From contig MUCJ01000052.1 in NCBI GenBank assembly GCA_002816715.1, forward strand, positions 1 through 46,673: a stretch of 46,673 bases of DNA. Reading direction: 5' to 3'. Of the stretch, positions 24,700-32,931 are shown piece after piece. Each line of letters starts with the position of its first letter. The first letter of the stretch is position 1. The position numbers and the translations under genes are program-made. This DNA is from SAR202 cluster bacterium Casp-Chloro-G3. Lineage in GTDB: Bacteria; Chloroflexota; Dehalococcoidia; Lucifugimonadales; UBA3495. The notes under the pieces were generated by a model that saw only the letters and a list, made by a program, of their open reading frames with translations, was not told where the DNA came from and did no database searches.

Positions 24700-25881
24700 A
24701 TGGCTGAAGAAAATATCAAGCTTTATGGTGCAAATTGGTGTCCCGACTGCCGCCGTTCCAAGGCGTTCTTGGGGCAGCACCGGATCCCCTACGAGTATCT
24801 GGATATTGAGCAGGACACCGATGCCCAGGAATATGTAAAACAGCTAAACGACAACAAACAGATAATTCCCACCATCGTGTTCGCCGATGGCTCAATTCTG
24901 GTGGAACCCAGCGATGCGGAACTGGCGGCGAAGCTGGGATTGCAGACCACCGCCAGCAAAACCTTCTACAATTTGATTATCGTCGGCTCTGGTCCGGCCG
25001 GGCTGACCGCCGCTCTTTATGCCGCGCGGGAAGGCATCGACACCCTGCTGGTTGACCGGTCGGCGGTCGGCGGTCAGGCTGGAACCACCGAGCTAATCGA
25101 GAATTACCCCGGTTTCCCGGGGTCAATCGGCGGCGCGGAACTGACTGAACGTATGCAAGAGCAGGCGCTCAGTTTTGGGGTGGAAATCCTACAAGCGCAG
25201 GACATCACCGAGATCGCGTCCGACGGCCGGTACCGCACCATCAAGACTGCCTCCGGCGATGAGTATCGCGCCTCCGCGTTGCTGCTCGCCCTGGGCACTA
25301 CCTACCTGCGACTCAACGTGCCCGGCGAAGAGGACTTCATCGGCGCGGGCATCCATTTCTGCGCTACCTGCGACGGTCCATTTTATCGGGACAAGGACGT
25401 GCTGGTGATCGGCGGGGGCAACAGCGGCCTCCAAGAGAGCATGTTCCTCACCCGTTTCGCCAAGAAAATAACCATTTTGGAAAGAGGCGAACAATTAGGC
25501 GCTAGTCAGATACTGCAGGACAAGGTGGCAGAATTACCTCAGATCGAAGTGCGCCTGAACAGCACCGTTGAAGAATTCAAGGGCGACGGTCACATCTCTG
25601 GCGTCACAGTAAAAGACGTCAAATCGGGCGAGGTTGAGGAGCTAAAACCAGACGGTGTTTTCGTCTTCATCGGCCTCAAACCCAACACCGCGTTTCTGAA
25701 TGGTGCGGTCGAGCTAGACCGATGGGGATTCATCACCACCGACAAAACCCTGCAGACCAGCGTCCCGGGCATTTTTGCCGCCGGCGATGTGCGGGAGGGC
25801 AGCACCAAGCAAATAGCATCCGCCACCGGAGAAGGAGCCACTGCCGCCCTCATGATCCGCCAGTATTTGGAAGAGCAATAG
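24700..25881 (+). CDS. Glutaredoxin-thioredoxin reductase fusion
   Basis: The 393-residue protein fuses two redox modules. Residues 1-80 form a glutaredoxin-like fold with the active site WCPDC (C14, C17) and the cis-proline region IIPTIVFADG. From about residue 88 it is a thioredoxin reductase: FAD motif IIVGSGPAGLTAA, redox site CATC (C221, C224), NADPH motif GGGNSG and a C-terminal FAD motif GIFAAGDVREG. The reductase probably passes electrons from NADPH to its own or another thioredoxin-like partner. Fusion of a glutaredoxin-like domain at the N-terminus is uncommon. The ATG at 24700 follows a GGAGG site. A free thioredoxin gene is not adjacent. Confidence 0.93.
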   Translation: MAEENIKLYGANWCPDCRRSKAFLGQHRIPYEYLDIEQDTDAQEYVKQLNDNKQIIPTIVFADGSILVEPSDAELAAKLGLQTTASKTFYNLIIVGSGPAGLTAALYAAREGIDTLLVDRSAVGGQAGTTELIENYPGFPGSIGGAELTERMQEQALSFGVEILQAQDITEIASDGRYRTIKTASGDEYRASALLLALGTTYLRLNVPGEEDFIGAGIHFCATCDGPFYRDKDVLVIGGGNSGLQESMFLTRFAKKITILERGEQLGASQILQDKVAELPQIEVRLNSTVEEFKGDGHISGVTVKDVKSGEVEELKPDGVFVFIGLKPNTAFLNGAVELDRWGFITTDKTLQTSVPGIFAAGDVREGSTKQIASATGEGATAALMIRQYLEEQ

Positions 25882-26076
25882 AACGGACTCATTGGGATAA
25901 ATTGGGATAATCGGGAATAGGGACTGCCTTCAAAAACGATTCGACAGGCTTATTTCTCACTAAAGCTGGTTATTATGCATATATCGTTACGTTAACCAAT
26001 TGTGTATAATAAGCTTGATCAATCGGGACAAAATGATCGCCCAATTACCAACGGCTAACTACGAGGAAGAAGTGTA

Positions 26077-27873
26077 ATGACGGCAACCAAAATCAAGCGA
26101 GTAGTACTGGTTCAGCCAGCTTCCGCCGGTGGCAATTTTGAATATATAGCCATACCCAGGCAGGGTATGCTGTTTCTATCTGGCGCTTTGGCCCAGTGGG
26201 AAGGCGCTCACAGGTACGAGCGAGAGATATGGTTTGAGGATCGTTGCGGCCTGATGGATCCAGACAAAGATCTGGAGGGCGTTGATCTGTTGCTGGTAAC
26301 CGCACTGATCAACGAGGCTCCCCGGGGCTATCAATTGGCCCGTCTGGCCAAGCAATACCATCCCAACCTGGTGACCATTGGCGGCGGCCCTCAGATGAGC
26401 CCATTGCAGGAAGAAGCGATCACTCATGGTCATTTTGATGTGATCGTGAACCGGGAAGGCGAGGACATCATCGGCCAGTTGTGCGATGTATTACTAGACT
26501 ACAAGGACTCACCTCTATTTGATTCCTACCTGGAGAAAATTCCCGGCATCAGCTACATGCGTGACGGGCATATCATCCAGACCAAGCGGGTTGGGCTAGT
26601 CGCACCGGACTTTGTCGAACTGCCCGACTTCCGCTCCATCAAGGGTTTGAGTCCCGATCAGCCAATGGCTGGCGGCGTACTGGAAACCGTACGTGGCTGC
26701 ACCGAGAATTGCTCCTACTGTCAGGTTATTCAGCAGTTCCTCGGATACCGATTGATCGGCCGGGATACCGAGCTCAAGCGGCTGCATCAGTTGCAGAGTC
26801 TGGCCGAAGATGGTCTGATTCACGCCTCAAAAAATGGCCAATTCAACGTCTTCATCTCCGATGACCTGCATCCGCCGCCATTGCGGGCCGTGAAGTATCG
26901 CAATGAGCGGCTGGAGCGACTGAAAAACTGGCGTGGGCATACCGATAATATGCACTTCATCTGCCAGGCTCGGGCTGAGATTGGTCAAGACCCGGAATTG
27001 GCCCAGGCGATGTACGACGCCAACATCCGAATGCTTTATTTGGGCATTGAGTCCAACAACGCGGAAAGCCTGAAAGCAGTCAATAAGCGCCAGGAACCCG
27101 GCCAGATGGAAAAGGACCTGCGCATCCTGAACGACATGGACTTCTCGGTGGTCGCAATGACCATCATCGGCCTGCCCTATGATACCGAAGAGTCTATTTT
27201 CAATCTGGCCGATTGGGCGACCCAATACAGCAAATACCAGACAGCCAACCTGCTCACGCCGCTGCCTGCCACCTCCAACTGGAAAGACCTGCAACCGTTG
27301 AACGAGAACGGTGGACTGCTGCAGGAAGGGGAAATGCGACCCTACCACTTGTACACTGGCCGCCAATTGGTTCACTACGATGAGCGTTGGACCATGCAGG
27401 AGAGCCAGGATTTGTTTGACCGGTACTCAGCCAAATTGACCTCCATAGATAGTCTTTACGGACGACTCTTCCGAATGTTGAAGTCTTACCGGCTAAGGTT
27501 CGCCGCCACCAGCCGGGACTTGGGTGATACCGTAAATGCCCGAATCGGGGAAGCCAGCGAGAATTTGCGAACCTGGTCCGACACCGTATCACTGGCGGGC
27601 AAAGACATTGAGGAGGGCCTTTCGCAGCGCGTTGATGAATTGGCCGAAACTTTGCGGTCAGTTTCTCAGCCACTCTCCAATACTCGCCGGGAAATTGCCG
27701 ATAACGTCAGCCTCCGGATTAACGAGTTGACCGAATCCCTTCGGGGTTTGTCAGACCCTCTCGCCTCGGGCAGAAACGAACTGGCGGCGAACGTGTCAAA
27801 GCGGATCAATGACCTTACAGAAACGCTTAACCGAATAATGGCAGAATCGCGACAACGAACCCCGGCTAAGTAA
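26077..27873 (+). CDS. Radical SAM protein with helical repeat tail
   Basis: The 598-residue protein has an N-terminal domain of about 190 residues resembling the B12-binding fold (VVLVQPASAGG, LVTIGGGPQMSP) but without the DxHxxG cobalamin ligand. The radical SAM core follows with CTENCSYC (C208, C212, C215), and YLGIESNN and TIIGLPYDTEES are typical later motifs. From about residue 479 it ends in four related units of about 28-30 residues, alternating helix signals such as RINELTESLRGLSDPLASG. The chemistry is unknown; such proteins methylate, cyclise or rearrange unactivated carbons. The start ATG at 26077 follows GAGGAAG. A fabF paralogue starts 31 bp downstream, suggesting a lipid or polyketide-like substrate. 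TATAAT at 26005-26010 may be its -10 box. Confidence 0.88.
   Translation: MTATKIKRVVLVQPASAGGNFEYIAIPRQGMLFLSGALAQWEGAHRYEREIWFEDRCGLMDPDKDLEGVDLLLVTALINEAPRGYQLARLAKQYHPNLVTIGGGPQMSPLQEEAITHGHFDVIVNREGEDIIGQLCDVLLDYKDSPLFDSYLEKIPGISYMRDGHIIQTKRVGLVAPDFVELPDFRSIKGLSPDQPMAGGVLETVRGCTENCSYCQVIQQFLGYRLIGRDTELKRLHQLQSLAEDGLIHASKNGQFNVFISDDLHPPPLRAVKYRNERLERLKNWRGHTDNMHFICQARAEIGQDPELAQAMYDANIRMLYLGIESNNAESLKAVNKRQEPGQMEKDLRILNDMDFSVVAMTIIGLPYDTEESIFNLADWATQYSKYQTANLLTPLPATSNWKDLQPLNENGGLLQEGEMRPYHLYTGRQLVHYDERWTMQESQDLFDRYSAKLTSIDSLYGRLFRMLKSYRLRFAATSRDLGDTVNARIGEASENLRTWSDTVSLAGKDIEEGLSQRVDELAETLRSVSQPLSNTRREIADNVSLRINELTESLRGLSDPLASGRNELAANVSKRINDLTETLNRIMAESRQRTPAK
27511..27840 (+). repeat. 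Four imperfect ~28-codon repeats in the radical SAM gene
   Basis: Four tandem units encode residues about 479-588: SRDLGDTVNARIGEASENL, KDIEEGLSQRVDELAETLR, RREIADNVSLRINELTESLR and RNELAANVSKRINDLTETL, each followed in the first three by a short Ser/Pro-containing spacer. The shared pattern is an amphipathic helix with leucines every three to four residues. Confidence 0.85.
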
Positions 27874-27903
27874 TCTACCCGGGATGGGGTGTGGCGATTC
27901 AGT

Positions 27904-29157
27904 ATGAGCCAATCTAAAAACGTAGTAATCACAGGAATCGGGGCAGTCAGTCCGCTTGGGCTGGATGCCCCGACTACTTGGGCTGAGCTGGTACTAGGCC
28001 ACTCCGGCATCGACTTTATCAAGTCTTTTGACTCTGAAGGATTTGAAACTCGCTTCGCTGCTGAGGTTGACGGGTTCAACCCAGAGGACTACCTTGACCG
28101 CAAAGATGCCCGGCGGATGGACCGGTTCGCTCAGTTCGCAGTGGTGGCAGCCCAAGAAGCCTGCAAACAAGCGGGGTTTGATCCCAAGTCGATGGACCAA
28201 TATCGCACCGGGGTCATCGTTGGCAGCGGTATTGGAGGCATCATCACCCTGACCCAACAGCAAGAGGTCTTGAGCGCCAAAGGCCCCCGCCGAGTCACCC
28301 CCTTCTTGATTCCCATGATGCTGGGAGACATGGCATCCGCCCAGATTTCAATGGCTACCGGCGCAATGGGCGTCAATTTCTGCGTGGTCTCGTCCTGCTC
28401 CAGCGGTGCCGACGCCTTGGGACAGGGCTGGGAGATGATCCGAAGGGGCCAGGTTGACGTCGTCTTGGCCGGAGGCAGTGAAGCCCCCATCACGCCCCTC
28501 GCCGTCGCCGGATTCAACTCTTGCCGGGCGCTGTCGCGGTTCAATGAAGATCCCAAGCGTGCCAGCCGTCCCTTCAACCGTGACCGAGACGGTTTTGTGA
28601 TGGGTGAGGGTTCGGCGATACTGGTGCTGGAAAGCGAAGAGCACGCTAAACAGCGTGGCGCGACGCCCCTGGCGCGATTGCAGGGCTACGGAGCCACTTC
28701 TGACGCCTACCACCTGACCGAGCCAGGCCCTACCGGCCAAAGCGCGGCCACCGCGGTACTGATGGCGTTGAAGGCAGCCGGAGTAGACCCATCTGAGATC
28801 GACTATCTCAACGCCCACGGCACCTCAACTCCGATGAATGACCGGCAGGAGACTAAAGCATTGAAGCTGGCCCTGGGAGAAGAAGCCTACCGCGTACCGA
28901 TCAGCTCCACCAAATCAATGACCGGACATCTGCTGGGCGCGGGCGGCGCGCTGGAGGCCGCCATCTGCGTGATGGCGATTCAGGACGGCATTATGCCCCC
29001 TACCGCCAACCTGGTTGACCCGGACCCGGAGTGCGACCTGGACTACACTCCCTTGAAGGCCCGCCAGCAGGAAATTAACGTTTGCGTCAGCGACTCTTTT
29101 GGGTTTGGTGGCCACAACTCGGTTCTGGTATTCACCAAGCCTGATTGGGAACACTGA
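27904..29157 (+). CDS. 3-oxoacyl-ACP synthase II (FabF-like), copy 2
   Basis: This 417-residue condensing enzyme has an intact Cys-His-His triad: VVSSCSSGADAL, NAHGTSTPMND and SMTGHLLGAGG. The N-terminus is NVVITGIGAVSPLGLDAPTTWAEL. It is as similar to a standard FabF as copy 1 is, but the two differ throughout, so this is an old paralogue rather than a recent duplicate. It lies 31 bp after the radical SAM gene and 14 bp before a membrane protein gene, and a three-gene operon is likely. It may supply a special acyl chain to that radical SAM enzyme. The ATG at 27904 is preferred over an upstream GTG. Confidence 0.93.
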   Translation: MSQSKNVVITGIGAVSPLGLDAPTTWAELVLGHSGIDFIKSFDSEGFETRFAAEVDGFNPEDYLDRKDARRMDRFAQFAVVAAQEACKQAGFDPKSMDQYRTGVIVGSGIGGIITLTQQQEVLSAKGPRRVTPFLIPMMLGDMASAQISMATGAMGVNFCVVSSCSSGADALGQGWEMIRRGQVDVVLAGGSEAPITPLAVAGFNSCRALSRFNEDPKRASRPFNRDRDGFVMGEGSAILVLESEEHAKQRGATPLARLQGYGATSDAYHLTEPGPTGQSAATAVLMALKAAGVDPSEIDYLNAHGTSTPMNDRQETKALKLALGEEAYRVPISSTKSMTGHLLGAGGALEAAICVMAIQDGIMPPTANLVDPDPECDLDYTPLKARQQEINVCVSDSFGFGGHNSVLVFTKPDWEH

Positions 29158-29170
29158 GCAACCGGCAGTA

Positions 29171-29695
29171 ATGCAGGACGCAACCGAACACAAGAACTAT
29201 ATCTTCTCCAAGTTTGAACGCCAGGGTAGCGCTATCGCCCACGGCAGCGGACTGGTTATCGGCCTGCCATTGATACTATTGCTGGGTTTCATCGTAGGTC
29301 TACAGCCCGCCTTTGCCTACATACCCAGCGTCATAATCTCCTATATGATTGCTCGCTCCTTTCGTCGGCGTCGGAGAGCTTGGGGCGCTTTTCAAGGAAT
29401 GCAGGCCGCGGTCGTCCACCTAGGTATCGTATTGTTGGCTTTATCGGCCCATCTACTGGGGCCAGCCTCCCGACCATCCCAATTCCTGTTCATGGCCGCC
29501 ACTCTGATATTTTTTTATTCCCTGTGGGGCGCGTGGGACACTCTGCTCGGCCACGATTTTCGATACATCGGCATTAACGGCTTGCTGCACCGAGTTTCCC
29601 AGTCCAACCTGAAACGTCAAGAACGCAAGCGCGGACTATTTCGGCCTTACCGAACCGGAAACGACGACCTCCCCGGCCAGAAACCTCCGGTCTAG
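29171..29695 (+). CDS. Multi-pass membrane protein, weakly DUF4870-like
   Basis: The 174-residue protein has about four membrane helices (VIGLPLILLLGFIVGL, AYIPSVIISYMIA, AAVVHLGIVLLALSAHLL, FLFMAATLIFFYSLWGAW). They are separated by an Arg-rich cytoplasmic turn (RSFRRRRRAW), and the C-terminus is basic (NLKRQERKRG). The arrangement and the GMQAAVVHLG segment recall DUF4870 proteins, but the match is not strong. The ATG at 29171 is 14 bp after the fabF-like stop, so it is probably translated from the same message. The function is unknown. Confidence 0.65.
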   Translation: MQDATEHKNYIFSKFERQGSAIAHGSGLVIGLPLILLLGFIVGLQPAFAYIPSVIISYMIARSFRRRRRAWGAFQGMQAAVVHLGIVLLALSAHLLGPASRPSQFLFMAATLIFFYSLWGAWDTLLGHDFRYIGINGLLHRVSQSNLKRQERKRGLFRPYRTGNDDLPGQKPPV

Positions 29696-29810
29696 TTGAT
29701 CTGCCACCCAATCCGAAAGCCTGCCAGTGAAGGTGCCGAATCATGAATCCACCTGGCATCTGTACGATTAAGTTCCAAAAATCAAACTTGCTTTATTCCA
29801 GTCCTTTCAC

Positions 29811-29850
29811 AGGGTCACCATGAGCGGGTTTGTCCGCTCATGGTGACCCT
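29811..29850. repeat. Perfect 17-bp inverted repeat (REP-like palindrome)
   Basis: AGGGTCACCATGAGCGG (29811-29827) is followed by GTTTGT and then its perfect reverse complement (29834-29850). There is no T-run on either side, so it is more like a dispersed palindromic element than a terminator. No second copy was seen in the window. Confidence 0.9.
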
Positions 29851-29956
29851 TCGGGAATGCGCAAGACATGGCGTGTAGAACCACAAAGCCCGGCAAAATC
29901 AGTTTTTGGATACCTACATAAAAGACAATGCCGAACCTACCGTGTCGCTTTGGCGT

Positions 29957-29965
29957 TGGTATACT
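29957..29965 (+). promoter_or_regulatory. Extended -10 promoter for leaderless recJ
   Basis: TGGTATACT is an extended -10 element. It ends eight bases before the recJ ATG at 29974, so transcription would start at or one to two bases from the start codon. There is no ribosome-binding site between them. Confidence 0.55.
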
Positions 29966-29973
29966 GACTTCCT

Positions 29974-31662
29974 ATGAGCCAAACCGAAAGAAATTGGAAC
30001 CTGCCCCTAGAGGCTAACAGCGGCGCTCTACCCGCTGGCATACCCGGACCGATCGTTCAGGTGCTGCTGAACCGGGGAATCAATAGCGCGGCAAAATTGA
30101 CCTTCTTGCTGGACCCGCCTCATAAGCTACCCTACAACCCCTTGCGGCTGTCCGGCATGGACCTGGCATTGCAGCGTCTCTACCAGGCCATCGAGCGACA
30201 CGAGACCGTGGGGGTCTTTGGCGACTTCGACGTCGACGGCATCACCGGCACTGCCATTGTCTCTGAGGGTCTGCAGGAAATGGGTGTATCGGTCATACCA
30301 TATCTGCCCCATCGCGTGGATGAAGGTCACGGCCTTTCCAGCGAATCGGTGCAGTACCTCGTCAGTCGAGGGGTGGGCCTCATCGTAACGGTTGACTGCG
30401 GCGTAACATCCGTCGCCGAAGTTGCTGAGGCCAGGCTGTCGGGAACCGATGTGATCATTACCGATCACCACACCCCACCAACCACTACTCCCGACGCGAT
30501 TTCGATTATCAACCCGAAGGTTGCAGGCAGTCAGTACCCCTTCGGAGACCTGTGTGGCGCTGGAATAGCCTTCAAACTAATGCAGGGTCTCTACCAATAC
30601 TACGGGCAGGCGTGGAGTCCAGCGTTGATGGAATTGGCCGCACTCGGCACTATTGCTGACCTGGTGCCTTTGGTGGACGAGAACCGCTTCCTGGTGGGCC
30701 AGGGATTGGTGGAACTGGCCCAGACCCAGCGGCCCGGCTTGCAGGCCCTGTATCGTTGTGCCAACGTCAAGACCGAGTCCCTCAACACTGAAACAGTGGC
30801 GTTTCAGATTGCGCCCCGATTGAACGCGGCGGGACGCATGAGTCACGCCAAAGAGAGTCTGCAATTATTGATCACCAAGTCCGAAAGCGAAGCAGAACAT
30901 CTGGCCCGGCGGCTGGAAGAACTGAACCAAGACCGGCGTGATCTCACCGAACAGGCATTCAACGCCGCCCGGCAGCAAGTAGACAATCAGCCATCTCTCC
31001 CATCGATCCTGATTGTAGAAGACCCTTGCATAACCCCCGGAATTGCCGGCCTGGTCGCTGGTAGGCTGGTCGAAAAGCACCATCGGCCGGCGGTTGTGAT
31101 GGCCAGCGTCAATGATGAACACGTGGTCGCCAGCGGTCGGAGCATCCCAGAGTTCAATCTGGTCAAGTCTTTCACGACCTGCGCCGACTTATTCGTACGT
31201 TACGGAGGGCATTCCCAAGCGGCCGGCTTCACTTTGGAGAAATCTCGAATTCCAATAATGCGCGAGCAGCTAACCGCCATCGCCGAAGAAACCCTGGCCA
31301 CTCAAGACCTGGAGCCTGCGCTGGACATGGACGCTCGGCTAAAACTGTCCGATTTGACCCCGGAGTTGCTGCGCTGGTTGCGGCAGTTGGAACCCTTCGG
31401 CGTCGGTAATCCACAGCCAAGATTCCTGATTGAAGGTCTGCAAGTTGTTGAGACCCGCCACGTTGGGCAATCTGGACAGCACGTCAGGCTCCGAGTGCGG
31501 CAGAGTAGCCACCAGGGGACTGCGTTGGCGTTTAATCAAGCCGACCGGTGGATTGATGGCACTTCTCGGGTTGACCTGGTCTGCACCATCTCCACCGATT
31601 TCTGGAACGGCGCCGAGACCATCACCCTCAAAGTGTTAGACTTTCGACCGGCCCAGGGATAG
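29974..31662 (+). CDS. recJ: Single-stranded-DNA-specific exonuclease RecJ
   Basis: This DHH-family 5'-3' single-strand exonuclease acts in recombination and mismatch repair. The catalytic motifs are VGVFGDFDVDGITGTAI, VDCGVTS and ITDHHTPP. The DHHA1 domain shows GRSIPEFNLVKSF and RYGGHSQAAGFTL. The OB-like C-terminus contains EPFGVGNPQPRFL. At 562 residues it is a standard bacterial RecJ. The ATG at 29974 has no ribosome site, and an extended -10 lies directly upstream, so a leaderless transcript is likely. It stands alone. Confidence 0.96.
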   Translation: MSQTERNWNLPLEANSGALPAGIPGPIVQVLLNRGINSAAKLTFLLDPPHKLPYNPLRLSGMDLALQRLYQAIERHETVGVFGDFDVDGITGTAIVSEGLQEMGVSVIPYLPHRVDEGHGLSSESVQYLVSRGVGLIVTVDCGVTSVAEVAEARLSGTDVIITDHHTPPTTTPDAISIINPKVAGSQYPFGDLCGAGIAFKLMQGLYQYYGQAWSPALMELAALGTIADLVPLVDENRFLVGQGLVELAQTQRPGLQALYRCANVKTESLNTETVAFQIAPRLNAAGRMSHAKESLQLLITKSESEAEHLARRLEELNQDRRDLTEQAFNAARQQVDNQPSLPSILIVEDPCITPGIAGLVAGRLVEKHHRPAVVMASVNDEHVVASGRSIPEFNLVKSFTTCADLFVRYGGHSQAAGFTLEKSRIPIMREQLTAIAEETLATQDLEPALDMDARLKLSDLTPELLRWLRQLEPFGVGNPQPRFLIEGLQVVETRHVGQSGQHVRLRVRQSSHQGTALAFNQADRWIDGTSRVDLVCTISTDFWNGAETITLKVLDFRPAQG

Positions 31663-31670
31663 TTTGAAGT

Positions 31671-31841
31671 TCAAATACCGAAGAAAAATAACGCCCACAG
31701 CATAAAAACGAAAACCGCCACCACTTTCCAAGCACCACCGGACAACCACGCTGGGACGATAAAGGCCCAGCGTAAGGTGCTGTAGATCAAAGCTGCGATT
31801 ATGGTGCCGAACATAATCTGCTTGGCCGTGTGTTGCCGCAT
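31671..31841 (-). CDS. Small hydrophobic protein (56 residues)
   Basis: Translating the minus strand from an ATG at 31841 gives a 56-residue product with two likely membrane helices (IMFGTIIAALIYSTL and WKVVAVFVFMLWALFFFGI). Trp and Phe are frequent, as in genuine small membrane proteins. The start codon overlaps the stop of a five-codon frame, ATGAAAATCCTAATCTAA, in a TAATG arrangement, which may couple translation. No Shine-Dalgarno site is visible. It converges with recJ, whose stop is nine bases away. I do not recognise a family. A chance frame is possible, but the composition argues for a gene. Confidence 0.55.
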   Translation of the reverse strand: MRQHTAKQIMFGTIIAALIYSTLRWAFIVPAWLSGGAWKVVAVFVFMLWALFFFGI

Positions 31842-31931
31842 TAGATTAGGATTTTCATTTGTGTAAACTTACAAGGCAAGGTAACTCGTCTTAATCATCC
31901 AGACACCCACCAATCGCAGCACGGTTGATGA

Positions 31932-32633
31932 TCAGCAATTGTCGCCGCACAACCAGGATATGTAGGGTTCCTGCGGGTCAATTTGATCAAACCATCTACG
32001 CGCTCTTTCTCTCACTTGCACCTCAAACCCACTTTTGGCTAAAGGCGAGAGTGATGGAAGACTCGACACCAGATAAAGATCAATTGCAGGGTTGGCGTCA
32101 GACGCTGACTCTGGGTAAAGATACGGCTGAAGGCAATGCTGGGTAGCAGCGTCAAGGCTTTGGGTGCGCCAACTGTCCGCAGCGGAGATTATTACCCGAA
32201 TAACTCGTACCGCCGCTTGATCTACCAGCGTTCTTTTGGAGATTGAATTGTTGGCAAATACTCTAAAGTCCTCAACTGACGGTTTTTTGCCTTCCACGCA
32301 TCTAGAGGCCAGATACAGTGGAACGTAAAGAGGAACCAGAACATCTAAATCTCGGCTGTCCCCTCCTTCAAAGCGCCTGGCATTGGATGCTACTGAATCG
32401 GCCTCAACCAATAGCTGTTCTGCCAACCAGTCGCGATCCAGAGTCCAGTCGATAGTCGGAGCAATCGTGGGTTCAGGCGTTGCTGTTCTCAATAAAGATG
32501 GCGTAGGGGTGGGCAAGGCCGGGCCACCAGAACCTATCCCGGGGGTTCCAGAAGTTGGCGCCGTAGTGCCTCCTGAGCTGCATGCTGCTATACCAAAAAT
32601 AAGTAAGGCTATTCCAAATACTCGTACTACCAA
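31932..32633 (-). CDS. Predicted lipoprotein of unknown function
   Basis: The 233-residue protein has a type II signal peptide (VFGIALLIFGIAAC) with the lipobox cysteine at residue 18. A Thr/Pro/Ser-rich linker follows (TPTPSLLRTATPEPT), then a globular region with four cysteines that could form disulfides (ASRCVEGKK, TQHCLQPYL, SWLCGDNC). It would be anchored outside the membrane; lgt in the same region supplies the modifying enzyme. The TTG start at 32633 has AGGTGA upstream, which overlaps the end of the ssb remnant. No domain is recognised. Confidence 0.75.
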   Translation of the reverse strand: MVVRVFGIALLIFGIAACSSGGTTAPTSGTPGIGSGGPALPTPTPSLLRTATPEPTIAPTIDWTLDRDWLAEQLLVEADSVASNARRFEGGDSRDLDVLVPLYVPLYLASRCVEGKKPSVEDFRVFANNSISKRTLVDQAAVRVIRVIISAADSWRTQSLDAATQHCLQPYLYPESASDANPAIDLYLVSSLPSLSPLAKSGFEVQVRERARRWFDQIDPQEPYISWLCGDNC

Positions 32634-32636
32634 AGA

Positions 32637-32926
32637 TCACCTATTGGCCTCAATGTATTTAATCCTGCGTTGACCGCCATCTGCCTGCCACAGGTAGCTC
32701 AAGAGTTGGCGAGTTAGAACGGGAACCTGGCGGCCTTTACTCAGGTACTGGTTCACGACCCAACCAACTTCCCCCAGATGCTGACGTTGAACCACTCAGT
32801 CTCTTCGCGCTCCTCGCCGCCGCTGGTGTACTTATGGTTGCGGGCAACGCTGAAGGAGGTGACGCTGTGACCGTTGGGGGTGTATTTAATTTCCGGGTCG
32901 CGGCCCACGTTCCCTATCACGACCAT
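32637..32926 (-). pseudogene. ssb: Broken single-stranded DNA-binding protein gene
   Basis: From an ATG at 32926 the minus strand encodes a clear SSB OB-fold start (GNVGRDPEIKYTPNGHSVTS, then EETEWFNVSIWGKL), which stops at a TGA (32753-32755) after 57 codons. The expected continuation is present in another frame (NQYLSKGRQV, then YLWQADGGQRRIKYI). It ends at a TGA (32637-32639), before the acidic C-terminal tail that SSB normally carries. A one-base loss between the two frames, plus loss of the 3' end, explains this. It is five bases downstream of a conserved small gene and directly upstream of the lipoprotein. A sequencing or assembly error could account for the frameshift but not for the missing tail. 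Confidence 0.8.
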
Positions 32927-32931
32927 TTTAT

